A stretch of 64,000 nucleotides of DNA from Metopolophium dirhodum (taxonomy: Eukaryota > Arthropoda > Insecta > Hemiptera > Aphididae), in the NCBI RefSeq assembly GCF_019925205.1, contig NC_083566.1, positions 14,446,001-14,510,000 on the forward strand. The letters run 5' to 3'. The position numbers and the translations under genes are program-made. Shown here in pieces: positions 51,170-62,499 of the stretch; position 1 is the first letter of the stretch, and every line of letters begins with the position of its first letter. The notes under the pieces were generated by a model. The model had not been told where the DNA came from and made no database searches. It worked only from the letters and a program-made list of their open reading frames with translations.

Positions 51170-51620
51170 CTTAAGATCAGGAATAATTGTTTTACATTTT
51201 CAATCCTAAGCTATAAAAATTAAACATTTTATACATTTTTAACTACAAAAAATTTTGCAGATTTTCGTGATTTTGATAAATTTTAAAAAATTTTAACTTT
51301 AAATGTTTTTAAAAAAAATTTGAATTTATATCTTTTATAATTTTGAACTACTATAACTTATGAGTTATAAGGAACCTTATTTTATATTTTCAAGCTTTTT
51401 CAAATATTATATAATTTATTTAGCGATTATTATAGAATAAAAAATAAATTGTAAATAAAATAAGTTGGACAACTGGACAAGTGGATACTGAAATACTGTA
51501 CAGTAGTTGTCGAGTATATGTCATTGTAATGAATGTGTTAGATTTGAATTCAATGATAAATCATTGCATACGAAAAACAGTTCTGAGCGATGATTGTTTA
51601 TCCTAGCATACATGTATATA
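51170..51620. repeat. Copy of the gattctgag interspersed family
   Basis: The interior block tttttaactacaaaaaattt and gagttataaggaacctta is followed by the head ctgtacagtagttgtcgagt, cattgtaatgaatgtgttag, ttgaattcaatgataaatca, and cgaaaaacagttctgagcga. Confidence 0.6.
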
Positions 51621-51690
51621 TAATCAAATTTTAAAATTAAAACCCACTGAAAATCAAATGTCGTAAAAAGTTCAACATCAAACTCTCATA

Positions 51691-51827
51691 AAATAGTATA
51701 TTGTGTGGCAAGGGCGGGAAGTGAGCTATTTCAGTCGCGGGTGACGTGTGTGGCAAGAGCCGCAAGTGAGGGCCGCATTTCGCCCAAGACTGAAATTGCC
51801 TTCCCGCACAAGCCACACATACTATTT
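51691..51827. repeat. Inverted repeat forming a long hairpin
   Basis: The left arm aatagtatattgtgtggcaa and gggcgggaag pairs with the right arm cttcccgcacaagccacaca and tactatt. The pairing continues inward over tttcagtc and gactgaaa. The left half also holds a direct repeat, tgtggcaagggcgggaagtg against tgtggcaagagccgcaagtg. It is probably a MITE or similar foldback element. The open frames over it are a consequence of the GC-rich arms. Confidence 0.6.
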
Positions 51828-52875
51828 TTTTTTCACGCCTCTGCGTTCATCAATGTATGCAATGTATTTCAGGGATCTATGCAACAACCAGACTAGAACT
51901 ATGATTTCATATTTCATATTTAAGGCGTGCGTCACGCATGGAAATTATAATAATATGAATATAAGATGTAACCAAAAGTTTATATTTTGTAAGAACCGTG
52001 ATATAGATTTCAAAATAAATAATAATCTATTGTTATATTAAAATAAAATAAGAATAAAAAAACGTAATTACGGTTCCGTAAGGACCGTGGTATAGATTTC
52101 AGTGTCTGGTTGTGCAAGGGGAATACGCGTGATATGCACGCCCAGCAATTTTTTGAATTTCCACTTTACCACCAGGCATTATTAGGGATTCCCACTTTAC
52201 TGCCCGTTGGACTGAAAAAGGACGCTTTCCAACGCTTCAACCGCTATCAAAAACCAAACTTTCGGTGCAAGCGTGACAAAAAATTAATAATAACTGACCG
52301 GTGTTTTTTTTGATAAAGGTGGAAAAACTACTTGAGAATGTTCTATTTAAAATTTCTAATGTTAGCTATAAAACAAACTGAAAAATTATTTGCAAATTTT
52401 CGGGATTTGGATGAATTTTGTCAACATTTGGACTTGTAATGCATAAAAAAAATAATCGTGGATAACTTTCTTTAATAATTTTGAATTTCTATTAAAGAAA
52501 CTTATAAGGACCCTCGCAGTAAATGTTCAAGCTTTTTTACTAGTTGAAAAAGTTTTTATCGACAAAACAAAAAAATCACGATCCAACTGAGTCCTAAAAT
52601 GTTTATATTGCGAACACATCATACAAAATATGCATACACGAATAAGATCACTACAAGACGTAACAATCGCTTCATTGAGTGTTCAGAAAACGATAAGAAT
52701 TGTCAAAAGTTTCAGTATACCACCGACCGTATGAGATTGCGGTTGGAAAAGAAGAGGCCGGGGAAGGAATAGTGTATTTCTCCTAATGGATTTTAAAACG
52801 AAGACGAACAAAACCATAATAATGCGTACCTATACCTAGGTATATTGTATGTATGTATATTAAATGTATACGAAC
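51828..52875. other. Intron sequence with repeat remnants
   Basis: 52320-52570 carries interior blocks of the gattctgag family (ttgcaaattttcgggatttg and ttataaggaccctcgcagta). The similar phrases gtaagaaccgtgatatagat (51989) and gtaaggaccgtggtatagat (52078) form a direct repeat of unknown origin. Nothing coding was recognised. Confidence 0.5.
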
Positions 52876-53118
52876 CTTGGCACAGGGGACCAACCCATTG
52901 GCCCGACACACATTTTATCTTGCAGATCCTGGACGGCGCTTCAGCATCTACGGAGTACGAAGACGCCACTGAAGCCGATCCCTTGCCAGAAGGGGACGGC
53001 AGGCGTGCTGGGAATTTCACCTCAGACAGTGTTGAAAAGTCCGGTGACATGCCCGACCGTGGAACAACTCTAGTGCCATTCAGCGTCAGGCCGGGTGAAG
53101 GACAACCACCTCCGTCAA
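52876..53118 (-). CDS. Hikaru genki-like: exon with a Sushi-like module
   Basis: A 243-base internal exon. The acceptor is gtttcgttttag|TTGACG and the donor GCCAAG|gttcgt. It needs one base from the previous exon and leaves one base. It encodes 80 residues. DGGGCPSPGLTLNGTRVVP comes first, then a Ser/Pro-rich linker-like stretch (LPSPSGKGSASVASSYSVD), then ICKIKCVSGQWVGPLCQ. The Cys near the start, the C-x3-C pair and G-x-W-x-GP-x-C close to the end match Sushi modules, with an unusually long Ser-rich insert between the first and second Cys. The higher GC content and dense codons on this strand support coding over the opposite-strand frame. Confidence 0.88.
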
Positions 53119-55861
53119 CTAAAACGAAACAAAAAAATTCCAAATTAATGACCAAAATGTTCAAGAGGATTCAGCGCAAGCATTTTCAAAAGCTTAGATA
53201 ATGGACATTTTATTTTTATTTTCTTAAAAATTAAATTTGAGTAAATCATTTTAAAGTAGGTAGGTATATAGTTTACAAAACATATCAGGTGACCAACATC
53301 TTAGATACCTACCATTATTATGAAAGGCTTCGCATTATCCATTTTTAGTTTCATTTTCTTGAATAGTATATGTTTAAGATTAAACCATTACAGTCTTCAT
53401 AAATAAGACTGCTATAAATAACTTTTAAAAATTGGATATTTCGTAAAAACATATTATGTCAAAACCTAGATGAGATATTTGTAGGGTGGTGATTAGTTCT
53501 GTTAACCACACCCATTGTCGCAACCTGAGCTGGTCTCTTAATTGAGACAGAGTATAGTTTGCATGTTAAATCGTTAAATCATTTTTAATTAAAACGATAG
53601 TTTTATTTTTACAGTTATTATAAATGTACCTATAAGTATTTCCAATTTAATTTTTAAATAATAAAATATGGTTTTAGGTAACCGTACTTATATACATTGT
53701 TAAGCCTTATGCCATTCATGGGGTGATGCCTGATGCCCGAATGTACATGACCTAATATATGATACATTATTCAGTACGATATTTCTAAAAAAAAATGTTT
53801 AGTTATTTCTATACTAATAAAATATTTACAAAAATCAAATTTAAGCCATATTAAGAAACTTTATATAATATAAAATTAAAATTTTAAAACTGTCTATATT
53901 CCATTGATTATTGTGAGTTATGAATTTTGTTTATGAATGTTTGTTTTATTTTAATATATTAAATAGATAGGTACCCAAGTAAAGTGTATTATTGTGTTAG
54001 GTGTGTACTCACTGAATTTACCAATTTAATTACCAATATTAAAGTGATAAAAAACAATTCGGTGTCTTTAGTATATTATTATATAGATATATTAAATAGT
54101 TCTATGAAGGGTCCAGTGTATTAAGTGTATTAGTAAGTAGACTAGACATTTATTATTCAATTTCTATATTATATTACATGATATGCGTTAAGGTTAAAAC
54201 TTTAAAATAAAAACAACATTGTTTTGTTATATTTTCAACCATAATATATTGAATTATAAATAGTTGAAAACTGGAAAGCCTGTAGAATTTTAATTTATTT
54301 TATTAACGTATAAGATTTAAGAAGCAATATTAAAATCTGCTAAGTGCGAATTTTTAAGATTTATATTTGTAGTTCCAACAACAAATAATAATGCAAAAAA
54401 AGTTAATTATTACATGTGTTAAAATCTCAAAAAGTTATAATCGTATAAGAAAAAAAAAATTAACCATTTAACTGTCAAACAATTATTCATAAAAGTAGTT
54501 AATTGTTTAAATAAACATTTTACCTTGAAATGTATAAATTAAAACTTTGTGCGTTTAGACAAGTATTTATAAACGTTGTAAAAATGCAGTGTTAGTATAA
54601 TACTAACTATCGCTCATAAAAGGTTACGTTTACGTTTCTTGTTGTTTTGTATTAAAATTTAATGCTGTAAGATAGTTAAATGAGAAAAACAGGAAATATG
54701 TACTTTACTTAGGAACGTGCGTGTTAAAATGAGACGAATGATCATATTTATCATCAAGACCTGCAACCAATAATGTGCAGTTAAACATAACTGATGAATT
54801 AATTACAACAAATAAGAAGTAATAAACTATGACTAGGTACTAGACCTATGAAATAAATTAAAATTAAAACGGTTTTAATATAGTCCATGAGCCAAATAAT
54901 TGAAAAACTTAAACGCGTGTTCTATACCTACTTTAATTCTTACATTAGTTTTGTTTTTAATTAATTCTATATAAATATTAATTAAAAATATTATTTTAGA
55001 ACCCAAATATAGCATTAAAGTTCAAAAGAGATCTACATTAAACAAAACTATGAAATATTAAAAATTAGCTTTCATTGAAATGCGTGGCTTTTAAGTTTTA
55101 AATTATACATATTTTTATAATATTATAACTAGTGAATTTAATGTAGCTTTTTAAGTTATGTTGTAACACATTCAAACGAAGTTGGAATCAATACATATAG
55201 ACAAATATATATATAATAATAGGTACCTACATATTATAATAATTAATGATAAATTGTGACTAATATATCATGTTTTTTTACGAGGTAAAATGCTGGTTTT
55301 TAAAATACAGGTTTTTAATGATCTTTGGTTGTACTTACGCAGATTAATATTAATTATTTTTTATGAAATTAGTTTTTATTTTTTCATAATTTATTCTACG
55401 TAATAAAGAAAATAATAAGTTTAAACATGTGTTAAAATAATGATCATATAGACAGAAAAATATATAATGATAATGTTATAATATTTAATACTTTTAAAGA
55501 ATCTCTGTACAATATTTGTTTTCTCTCTCAGACCCACGTGCGACATTGATAAAATGCATCTGTGTGAAATCAGTTTTTAATGATTTTTGAGTAATCTTAC
55601 AGTAAAATTACATATTGCAAAATGTTTATTAAGGTATACATATTTTTAGGATTTGACATATTGGTTTAATATTTTATTATTATTTGAATTTACCTATTTG
55701 ACTTTAAAAATAAAAATAATTTTATGTAAATTTAAATGAACATTATATTATTAATGAAAAAATATTAAGACAAATATATATGCCATACCCTCAAATATTG
55801 TGTTCTTTATAGTTTTTGTAATGAGCGATTTTACTAGATCTTAGATAACTTAAAAACAAAA
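53119..55861. other. Intron sequence
   Basis: A+T-rich. A short minus-strand open piece near 54710-54765 has splice-like ends but its phases do not fit the chain. Nothing else recognised. Confidence 0.5.
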
Positions 55862-56958
55862 ACAAAAAGCGGGTAGGTAACGCTCTGCTGTTCGTTAGGT
55901 ATCTAGACTCTATAGATAGTCACTGTAATAGTTCAATGGATGTGTTAAATTTGAATTCAATGATATACAATCATTTATTTTATAATATAAAGTAATTTAT
56001 TTTACTATTAGGTATTAGTACTATGGTAGGTTAAATTCATTTTTGTCAAAAAAATGTCATTTAGAAATGTCATTAAGTGTATAAACTATAATAATATACC
56101 TATACTCTAAAAGTTTTAAATATCCACGAATATATTTTTAAATTACAACAATATAACTAAAAGTCGTTATTCTTGGTTTTATTATGTAATTCCGTCCAAA
56201 TTTGAACTTAAAATACATTTGGTTACAGAATGAACAATAACGTGAAATAAACTTAAATCGATTAAAAAGAAAATCACTAAATGGTACACTCAGCCCAATG
56301 CCTCCAGACGATCCGAAATCATCAATACCAGAACAAGAATCGGCCATACCAATCTCACCCATATTCACATCATAAAACATGAAGAACAACCTCTCTGTAG
56401 CCAATGTAACGAACCTCTCTCAATCAAACATGTAGTCTTAGACTGCCCGCTATATGTCAACGAAAGAAACATCCTCAACCAACCATCAACGATGGAGGAA
56501 GCTCTAGGAGAACACAACACGCACTTGATCCATACCTTCTTCAAATCCATCGGCATTGACACAAAAATTTAATGTAAAGATAGAACTACACTGCTAAAAA
56601 TATAATGTAAATATACAATATCACTGTAAAATCCATATATACCACAATTGTAACGTAAAATTAATTTAGAATTTAGTTATTTATTTGTATATTCACTAAT
56701 TAATGACAATGTAACCACAACCACAGGCTAATGACCTAGCTGTTGAAGCCTTTAATACCAATAAAAAAAAAAAAAAAAATAACGTGAAACCTTGTTTTTA
56801 ATTCACCATTTCTTAGCTATGAAAATTGAAAACATTATAATTTCTGAATTATTTAGACTAGGTGCTTATCGTGTAAGCAGACCAAAAAAAAAAAAAACAC
56901 ACACACATCAAGTGTAATATCAATACATTCATTGATCCACTCAGAATCTAAAATCATT
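55862..56958. repeat. gattctgag-family copy interrupted by a LINE
   Basis: The head gggtaggtaacgctctgctg and ttgaattcaatgatatacaa runs to ttccgtccaaatttgaactt, also seen at about 38190. After the inserted LINE (56248-56777) the copy resumes with aataacgtgaaacc and ends with aatacattcattgatccact and cagaatctaaaat. The nesting shows that the repeat was in place before the LINE. Confidence 0.7.
56248..56777 (+). mobile_element. 5'-truncated LINE (non-LTR retrotransposon) 3' end
   Basis: The 12-bp target duplication aataacgtgaaa lies at 56236-56247 and 56778-56789, with an A-run just before the second copy. The plus strand is open from about 56250 to a TAA at 56569-56571. It contains RTRIGHTNLTHIHIIKHEEQ, then PLCSQCNEPLSIKHVVLDCP, giving C-x2-C...H-x4-C, the zinc-finger-like C-terminus typical of Jockey, R1, LOA and I-type LINEs. 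About 200 bp of 3' UTR follows, ending ctaatgacctagctgttgaa, gcctttaataccaata and the A-run. Only the last part of the polyprotein is present. Confidence 0.88.
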
Positions 56959-57601
56959 TGAGTATACAATTTTGATTTCACGTAAAAACGTTTTGTCCCT
57001 GTTAAGCGTGGACCTGAGAGATAAAACAAACAGTTCGCTAAAATACTCTTAATTGTACATCAAAACGATTGCATCCATTATTTTTTTTCATGTAAGTCGG
57101 TATGTTTTTACCGGTTCCTATATTGATTGATCAGTTTCATACACTATATTCTATCATTGAGTAATAATAAATTATATGCACTAAATAATATTACGTTACC
57201 AAAACATTTTCAGATTCACTTGAAAAATATTTTTTTGTCAACTATGTTCATCGAATAATATCAATTTTTATTTGTAGAGTTTTTAACGCCAAAAATACTA
57301 AAATAGTATTCATAGTTGTGTACAAGTGCCGAAGTGCGTGCATTGTATTGTCAAAGTAAAAACGTCCTAAAAATAAAAAATAAACTTTTTATATTTTGAA
57401 TAGACCCGTGTCACGTGCTACAGTAAACATATTGTCAAGGACACTGTGTAATGGATAAATAACAAGTGGTTAAAACTAGACTAGGTACGTCGAACTCGCC
57501 GTTCAGGAAAGTCTATAGCGAAAGGTTTGCACATGGTGTATGTCTGATCGTTTAGAATGCTATATAGATTTAAATAAACAATACACATTATATCAACTGA
57601 C
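56959..57601. other. Intron sequence
   Basis: A+T-rich to about 57400, then slightly richer in GC toward the candidate exon at 57602. Confidence 0.5.
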
Positions 57602-57654
57602 TTCGGTGAAGAGTTGCGAGTTTGTATTCGTTTTTAGTTCGTATACTCGCCTCC
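57602..57654 (-). CDS. Candidate 53-base micro-exon upstream of the Sushi exons
   Basis: On the minus strand the acceptor ttattttaaccggcag|GGAGGC and donor CACCGAA|gtcagt enclose one base, 17 codons (EASIRTKNEYKLATLHR) and one base. The first base completes the GA left by 63109-62941 (Glu), and the last completes TT at the start of 53118-52876 (Ile). It is therefore the bridging phase that the chain needs. The segment also has higher GC than its surroundings. A short open segment with matching phase could arise by chance in 9 kb, and the donor is not a strong one. Confidence 0.3.
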
Positions 57655-58574
57655 CTGCCGGTTAAAATAAACCTATATGCAGTGCCAATTAATGTGTTAT
57701 TGACTATTGTAGCCGTTATGGGTTTTAGCTTTTTTTAGGTGCATATCTAATAATATGTGCTGAACGTAAAATACATTTAATTCTCACTTATAAATATCAC
57801 GTTTGAAGTAAGACGTAGCAGATATTCATAGTGGACATTTTTTTGCAAATGTATCTTTGTTTTTCATTCTGCGTGCCGTTTAGGTACAATATATTAGTAA
57901 CACGCCCGTTAACTAAATGTAAATAATTAGGGATTTTATTTTGGTAAATAAATACAAACAGGCTTAACTAAAAATAAAGGGTTCTAAAAAAAATAAAAAT
58001 ATGTAAGTACACGAAATGTCTCATGAGGATTTACTAATTTTATGAGGTGGTTAATGGAGATTGTATGACTTACATCATTTTAAATTATTATTATTGGACA
58101 TCCTCCAAATTATACAATTATACTTTGCATCCATGGTAGTCATAATACCAATTTCATAAATTGTGAGTACCTTTTTCATAAAACGGGTTGTTATCATTAT
58201 CAATTTTACGAAATTGAACAAAATTCTGTCTCCAAATCGTATAGTTGCACAATATAAATTAGTTACCTACTTTATATAAAAAGCAGGACACTTCAAATTC
58301 ACATTAAGGAGTTAATTTCATCATCTGGAGTTCCTCATGGCGTTACTAAACGGCGCTCAATTTAAAACAACGATACTTTTTCTCCAAAAAAATGTGTATT
58401 AGGTACTTACATAAAAATAGATTTTTAATTCTTTCAATAAAGTTTAAGACCTAAAATGATGTCTGAAACTATAATTAGTTTTAGCCGTAAACTAGAGAAA
58501 ACTAACAAGATATTCAATTAAGATAAATCACGTGTTTGTAAGTACGAAGACAATGGTTTACTAGTATTTTAAAG
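57655..58574. other. Intron sequence
   Basis: No gene or repeat recognised. Confidence 0.55.
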
Positions 58575-59957
58575 CAAGGACTAGAACCGTTATGAAAAAA
58601 AACCCGGGTTAGGACCGAAACCTTTTGAAAACCTTTGGACCAAAACTCTAAATACTTTTTTCTTAGGAACCAAAACCTATATTTTGAAGTATAGATTTTT
58701 TAGTTCCAAAATCAGATAAATAAAAAAATATTTATTTATAATGAAAAGTAGAAATACGTAATAACTAATAATTATCAAATCATAATTCTGTAAAAGTCCA
58801 TCAATAATTTATAATATTATTAATTTCATAAATTATGTGTCCTATACTTGTCATATCACAAAGTAATATAAATTCCAATTTCCATTTATCGATAATAAGC
58901 CCGTACCGGTGGCAATAGGCAACTATTATCGTTTTAACGTCTATGTAGATTGCAGATAGGTACCATGTAATGGCGGTGCCAATAACAGTAAATGTTATAA
59001 TTTAATGAGATTTTTATTATTATTTCTAGAAATAATAATAATTCGTTCGTAAATTAGTTAGGCTAATATTCTATAGCATTGGAAGTCAATGTTTTAAAGT
59101 CAACATTTCCAGAAATGTAACCAATTTTTTTTTTTCAGTACTGTAGTAATAGTGTCGAACGCCTTTTTTTAGGGTTACAATTTATATCATCGCCTACATA
59201 TTAATATGTAACATTCTATTTGTATGCCTGGAAGACCAGTAATTAGTTCGAACAAATATAGCATTTGAAAAAAAAAATGATTAAAATTGATTTCTCAAGT
59301 GTAAGTCACTTAAATATAATTTTTACATACATTATATTAATATATTAATAATTAATAAGTTAAGTTATTATTAATTATGTAAGCATTTTGTATCTCTTTC
59401 TTTCATAAAAAAATAATTTACTCATCATAATATTGATCGTCTTACCACTATAATATAGGTACTAAACTTGTATAATATTATGTTTTAAATTATATTTTTC
59501 TATTATTTGAAATACTATTTACATACAAATAAAATGAGAATTTTTTTTAATATAATATTAATATTTAGTTTTTGACAGTCATATTATACATTTATACATA
59601 ATATGCTAGCATTATTTTTTGAATTCTTACAGTGTTTAGAATTTAATAGTACATTGAAACTTCCGTAAACAGTCGCATAAATATAATAGTTTATGTTTTT
59701 ATAGTTTTAGTGATAGTAATATTATTGATATTTTATATTATCCTAAATTCTGAAAAGTACTTAACAGCAAATAGCTGTCAATTGTCATTAAATGAAAGTT
59801 TATAATACAATGCAAATTTTTATACAGTATTTAATTCTTGAAAAATAATTAAATAGCAATCATTTTATAGAAAGGGTTAAAATCGGAATTATCAGAAACC
59901 TATATTTTATATTTTTTAAAACCTAAACCGATCAAATCATAAGGTTTCTAATCCCTC
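58575..59957. mobile_element. Decayed hAT-like element
   Basis: The left end is caaggactagaaccgttatga. The right end, read on the other strand, is agggattagaaaccttatga. These match over about 20 bp with several differences. The flanking octamers ttttaaag (58567-58574) and tttaaaag (59958-59965) differ at one base. Both ends are followed by acc-rich blocks (gggttaggaccgaaacct and gatcggtttaggttttaaaa). The 1.4-kb interior has no transposase frame. Confidence 0.45.
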
Positions 59958-60297
59958 TTTAAAAGTAAAATGGCAGACTACAAAGTTTGCATAACTTAGG
60001 TTGATTTCAATATTTATTTCCGAACTTGTTTGAATAAATGTAATACCACTTATCTATTTAGTGAAAGATTTTGAAATTTAAATACCTAGTAATTAAGTCA
60101 CAATAGGTACCAAATAATTGATCTGTTTTGTGGAGTGAAAAAAAACGAAGTTATAATAGTATGATTTAAGAATAGTTTTAAGAAGTTATTATTTAATCAA
60201 CCATAAGTAGCTACGAGCGTATAATCATTTATGTAGCTAAAATAAATTAAACATAATATTATTATAGTTCATACGTAACGGTAGTCAGTATTTATAA

Positions 60298-60500
60298 ATA
60301 CCGGTAATGGTAATCGGTTCTTAACCGGTTAAAACATATTACGTTATTATAACGTTTTATGTTACCCGAAAAATTGTCACGGTAACCGGTAACCGATAAA
60401 CGGGAGTACAAATAGGTTTATGATAACGGTAACCGATTATAGGTTCCCCAAAATTCCGGGAAATTACCGATTTTCGGTAAAAACCGGTAACCGGTTTCAA
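60298..60500. repeat. Cluster of ccggtaaccgg motifs
   Basis: Within 200 bp there are many copies of variants of accggtaacc and ggtaaccgat, for example cacggtaaccggtaaccgat near 60378 and aaaaccggtaaccggtttca at the right end. The motif is nearly palindromic. This is a degenerate short-period repeat, possibly the end of a DNA transposon. Confidence 0.6.
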
Positions 60501-60550
60501 CCCATGTATTATCTAAAGCTTAAATAGTTAAATGTGATAATATAATATTG

Positions 60551-60794
60551 TGGCTTGTTGTGGCGCAGTCTGTACCTACGCTTAACTGCGGAAATACTCT
60601 GAGGGTACATATCGGCCGGTGTTGCTAGCTCCTGGATGGGTGACCACCCCGGGTTTTTAGCTAAAAATCCTTGCCACACATATTTGTATGAAATTCGTGT
60701 TTCAACCAATCGTTTCAAACTTTCCTCCCCCCTAAAAACAAAAAAAACAGCTAATGGCCATAGTTTCCGGGTTTAATAAAGCTCAATAAAAAAA
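60551..60794 (+). mobile_element. 5S-rRNA-derived SINE
   Basis: The head is ggcttgttgtggcgcagtct. It contains ctcctggatgggtgaccacc, the 5S-like block, then aaaaatccttgccacacata. The tail is agctaatggccatagtttcc, gggtttaataaagctcaata and an A-run. It has a longer segment between head and 5S block than the copy at 7691. The short minus-strand frame that crosses it is not a gene. Confidence 0.78.
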
Positions 60795-61986
60795 TATTAA
60801 TAATATATTATGTATTTTATTTTATTTTATTTGTTATACAAGCTTTTATCAGGGATGTCATATTAAAATCACACCTCCAACAACAGCAACCACGAGACAC
60901 CACTGGGCATATGAAATATTCCATTAAAATTTGAGTTATGCGAATGTAACAATGGTATAAATATATTTGTGATGTACCTTTTACTAGTAATTTATTAATT
61001 TTGTAATAAACAGCTCTTTGTTTCAGAATACATTTTACGTGTTATTATTTATTATTGTTGAATACATTTTTTTATTTTAAAAACATTATCATCCCTTCCT
61101 GCTTTAAATAATACAATTACAAATAAACATTTGGTTTTCAAATTGCGTAGGGGCACAGCTTTTTTTATATATTTTTATTTCAGACAATACTTTTCTGTAA
61201 ATAAATTGTACAAATAACTTGTAGGTATTAACATTTTGTCATTGGATGCGTTTATTTAACCTAAAAGTATGATGTGTAAGTATTTTATCCCCCAAATATT
61301 TGTGTTGATATTTTAAAGTTTAAATACTTATATCAAAAAAAATATTTGTTTGATATAAGATATTTATATTAGAAAAGCAAAATGTATATAAAAATGAAAT
61401 TACAAATCTAAGGTTAATTTCACCTAAACTGTGAGCCTAATTTTTTTTTATGATTCAGACAAGCTATACAAAGACTTGCAATTTAACGTGCCACCCCTCA
61501 GAGTATTCATACTGTTCTTATATTTAAATAGTTCGTATTTTTCTCAAAAGTCTCGTATCTTGTTTTCTTATTGCTCGAAAAAATGTTTCCCAAAAGATTT
61601 CCGAGATTCACGTTGTTATATAGTCCTCTAACCCGATCCTGTGGATCTAGAATACACTATAATTCTAGATGACACTGTCCGACAACACGCTATCGCTATG
61701 AATGAAATTGTGTAGGTATATTCAGCTAGGGCTACTATAGGTTTCGTAACAGATGTAACAATCAGATCTGTAAGCATAAAATGTAAGAGGAAAAGGTTCT
61801 CAGTAGGTAGTTCTTCTAGTAAGAAAATGGTGGCTTGCCATCCAATCACTCATCACAGCTTTCTGGAACCAATAAAAATCTTTTTTTCTCGAAAAATTTA
61901 TTACATTTTTGGAAATATTTTAATTCGTGACAAAAAACATATTACGTAAATTTAAAATAATAAATATTATATAATTACTGTATGTA
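60795..61986. other. Intron sequence with a possible coding remnant
   Basis: A+T-rich except for 61600-61870, where the plus strand is open in pieces (DLEYTIILDDTVRQHAIAMN, then after a frame change KKMVACHPITHHSFLEP). This looks like a decayed coding fragment, perhaps of a transposon, which I cannot name. Confidence 0.35.
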
Positions 61987-62499
61987 TTTTAGATTCTGAG
62001 TGGAGCGATGAATGTATTGATTTTACAATGATGTGTGTATTTTTTTAAACAAATAAAGTTTTATTGACATTCATAGAAAAAAAGACTATTATAATTGGAA
62101 ACAGAAAATGTTTCTAAACAGTTCAAAACAAATCAAAATATTTTGAACATTTTATCGTGTATAGAAAATGCAAATATAAACGACCAGTGAAAATTTCATG
62201 TATAAACATTCATTTGTTTTAGAGTTACACCAAAAACCAAAATCGATTTCGTGGAAAACCAATTTTGCGTAAAAATTCCCGTTTTTCCTTAATTTTTATG
62301 TTGTTTTTCCCGGCGCTTTTAAAAACTATTAAGAATTTAAAAATTTTACCTCCCGAATGTACCAACTAGATTCACTTTCCCATCGAACAAGATACTGTTG
62401 AAGAAAATCGAAGCAGTTTCACTGCCCAAAACCATGATGAAAAAAAAACACACATCATTGTAAAATCAATACATTCATCGTTCCACTCAGAATCTAAAA
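61987..62499. mobile_element. Foldback MITE of the gattctgag family
   Basis: The left end reads ttttagattctgagtggagc, gatgaatgtattgatttta and caatgatgtgtgt. The right end is the near-exact reverse complement over about 55-60 bp (acacatcattgtaaaatcaa, tacattcatcg, ttccactcagaatctaaaa). TA flanks both sides (61985-61986 and 62500-62501). The interior has aaaccaaaatcgatttcgtg and cgtaaaaattcccgtttttc, also seen at 43440-43470 in reverse. This is the clearest complete copy and suggests that the whole family is a Tc1/mariner-like or other DNA-transposon MITE with long inverted ends. Confidence 0.75.

Noticed and set aside
52845..53201. Plus-strand frames of 69 and 118 codons over the Sushi exon
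   Set aside because: They are the complementary strand of a real minus-strand exon with splice sites and in-phase neighbours.
54710..54765. Short minus-strand exon-like piece (acceptor ttggttgcag, donor gtaaag)
   Set aside because: Its phases fit neither the upstream candidate exon nor the first Sushi exon, and it encodes only about 16 residues.
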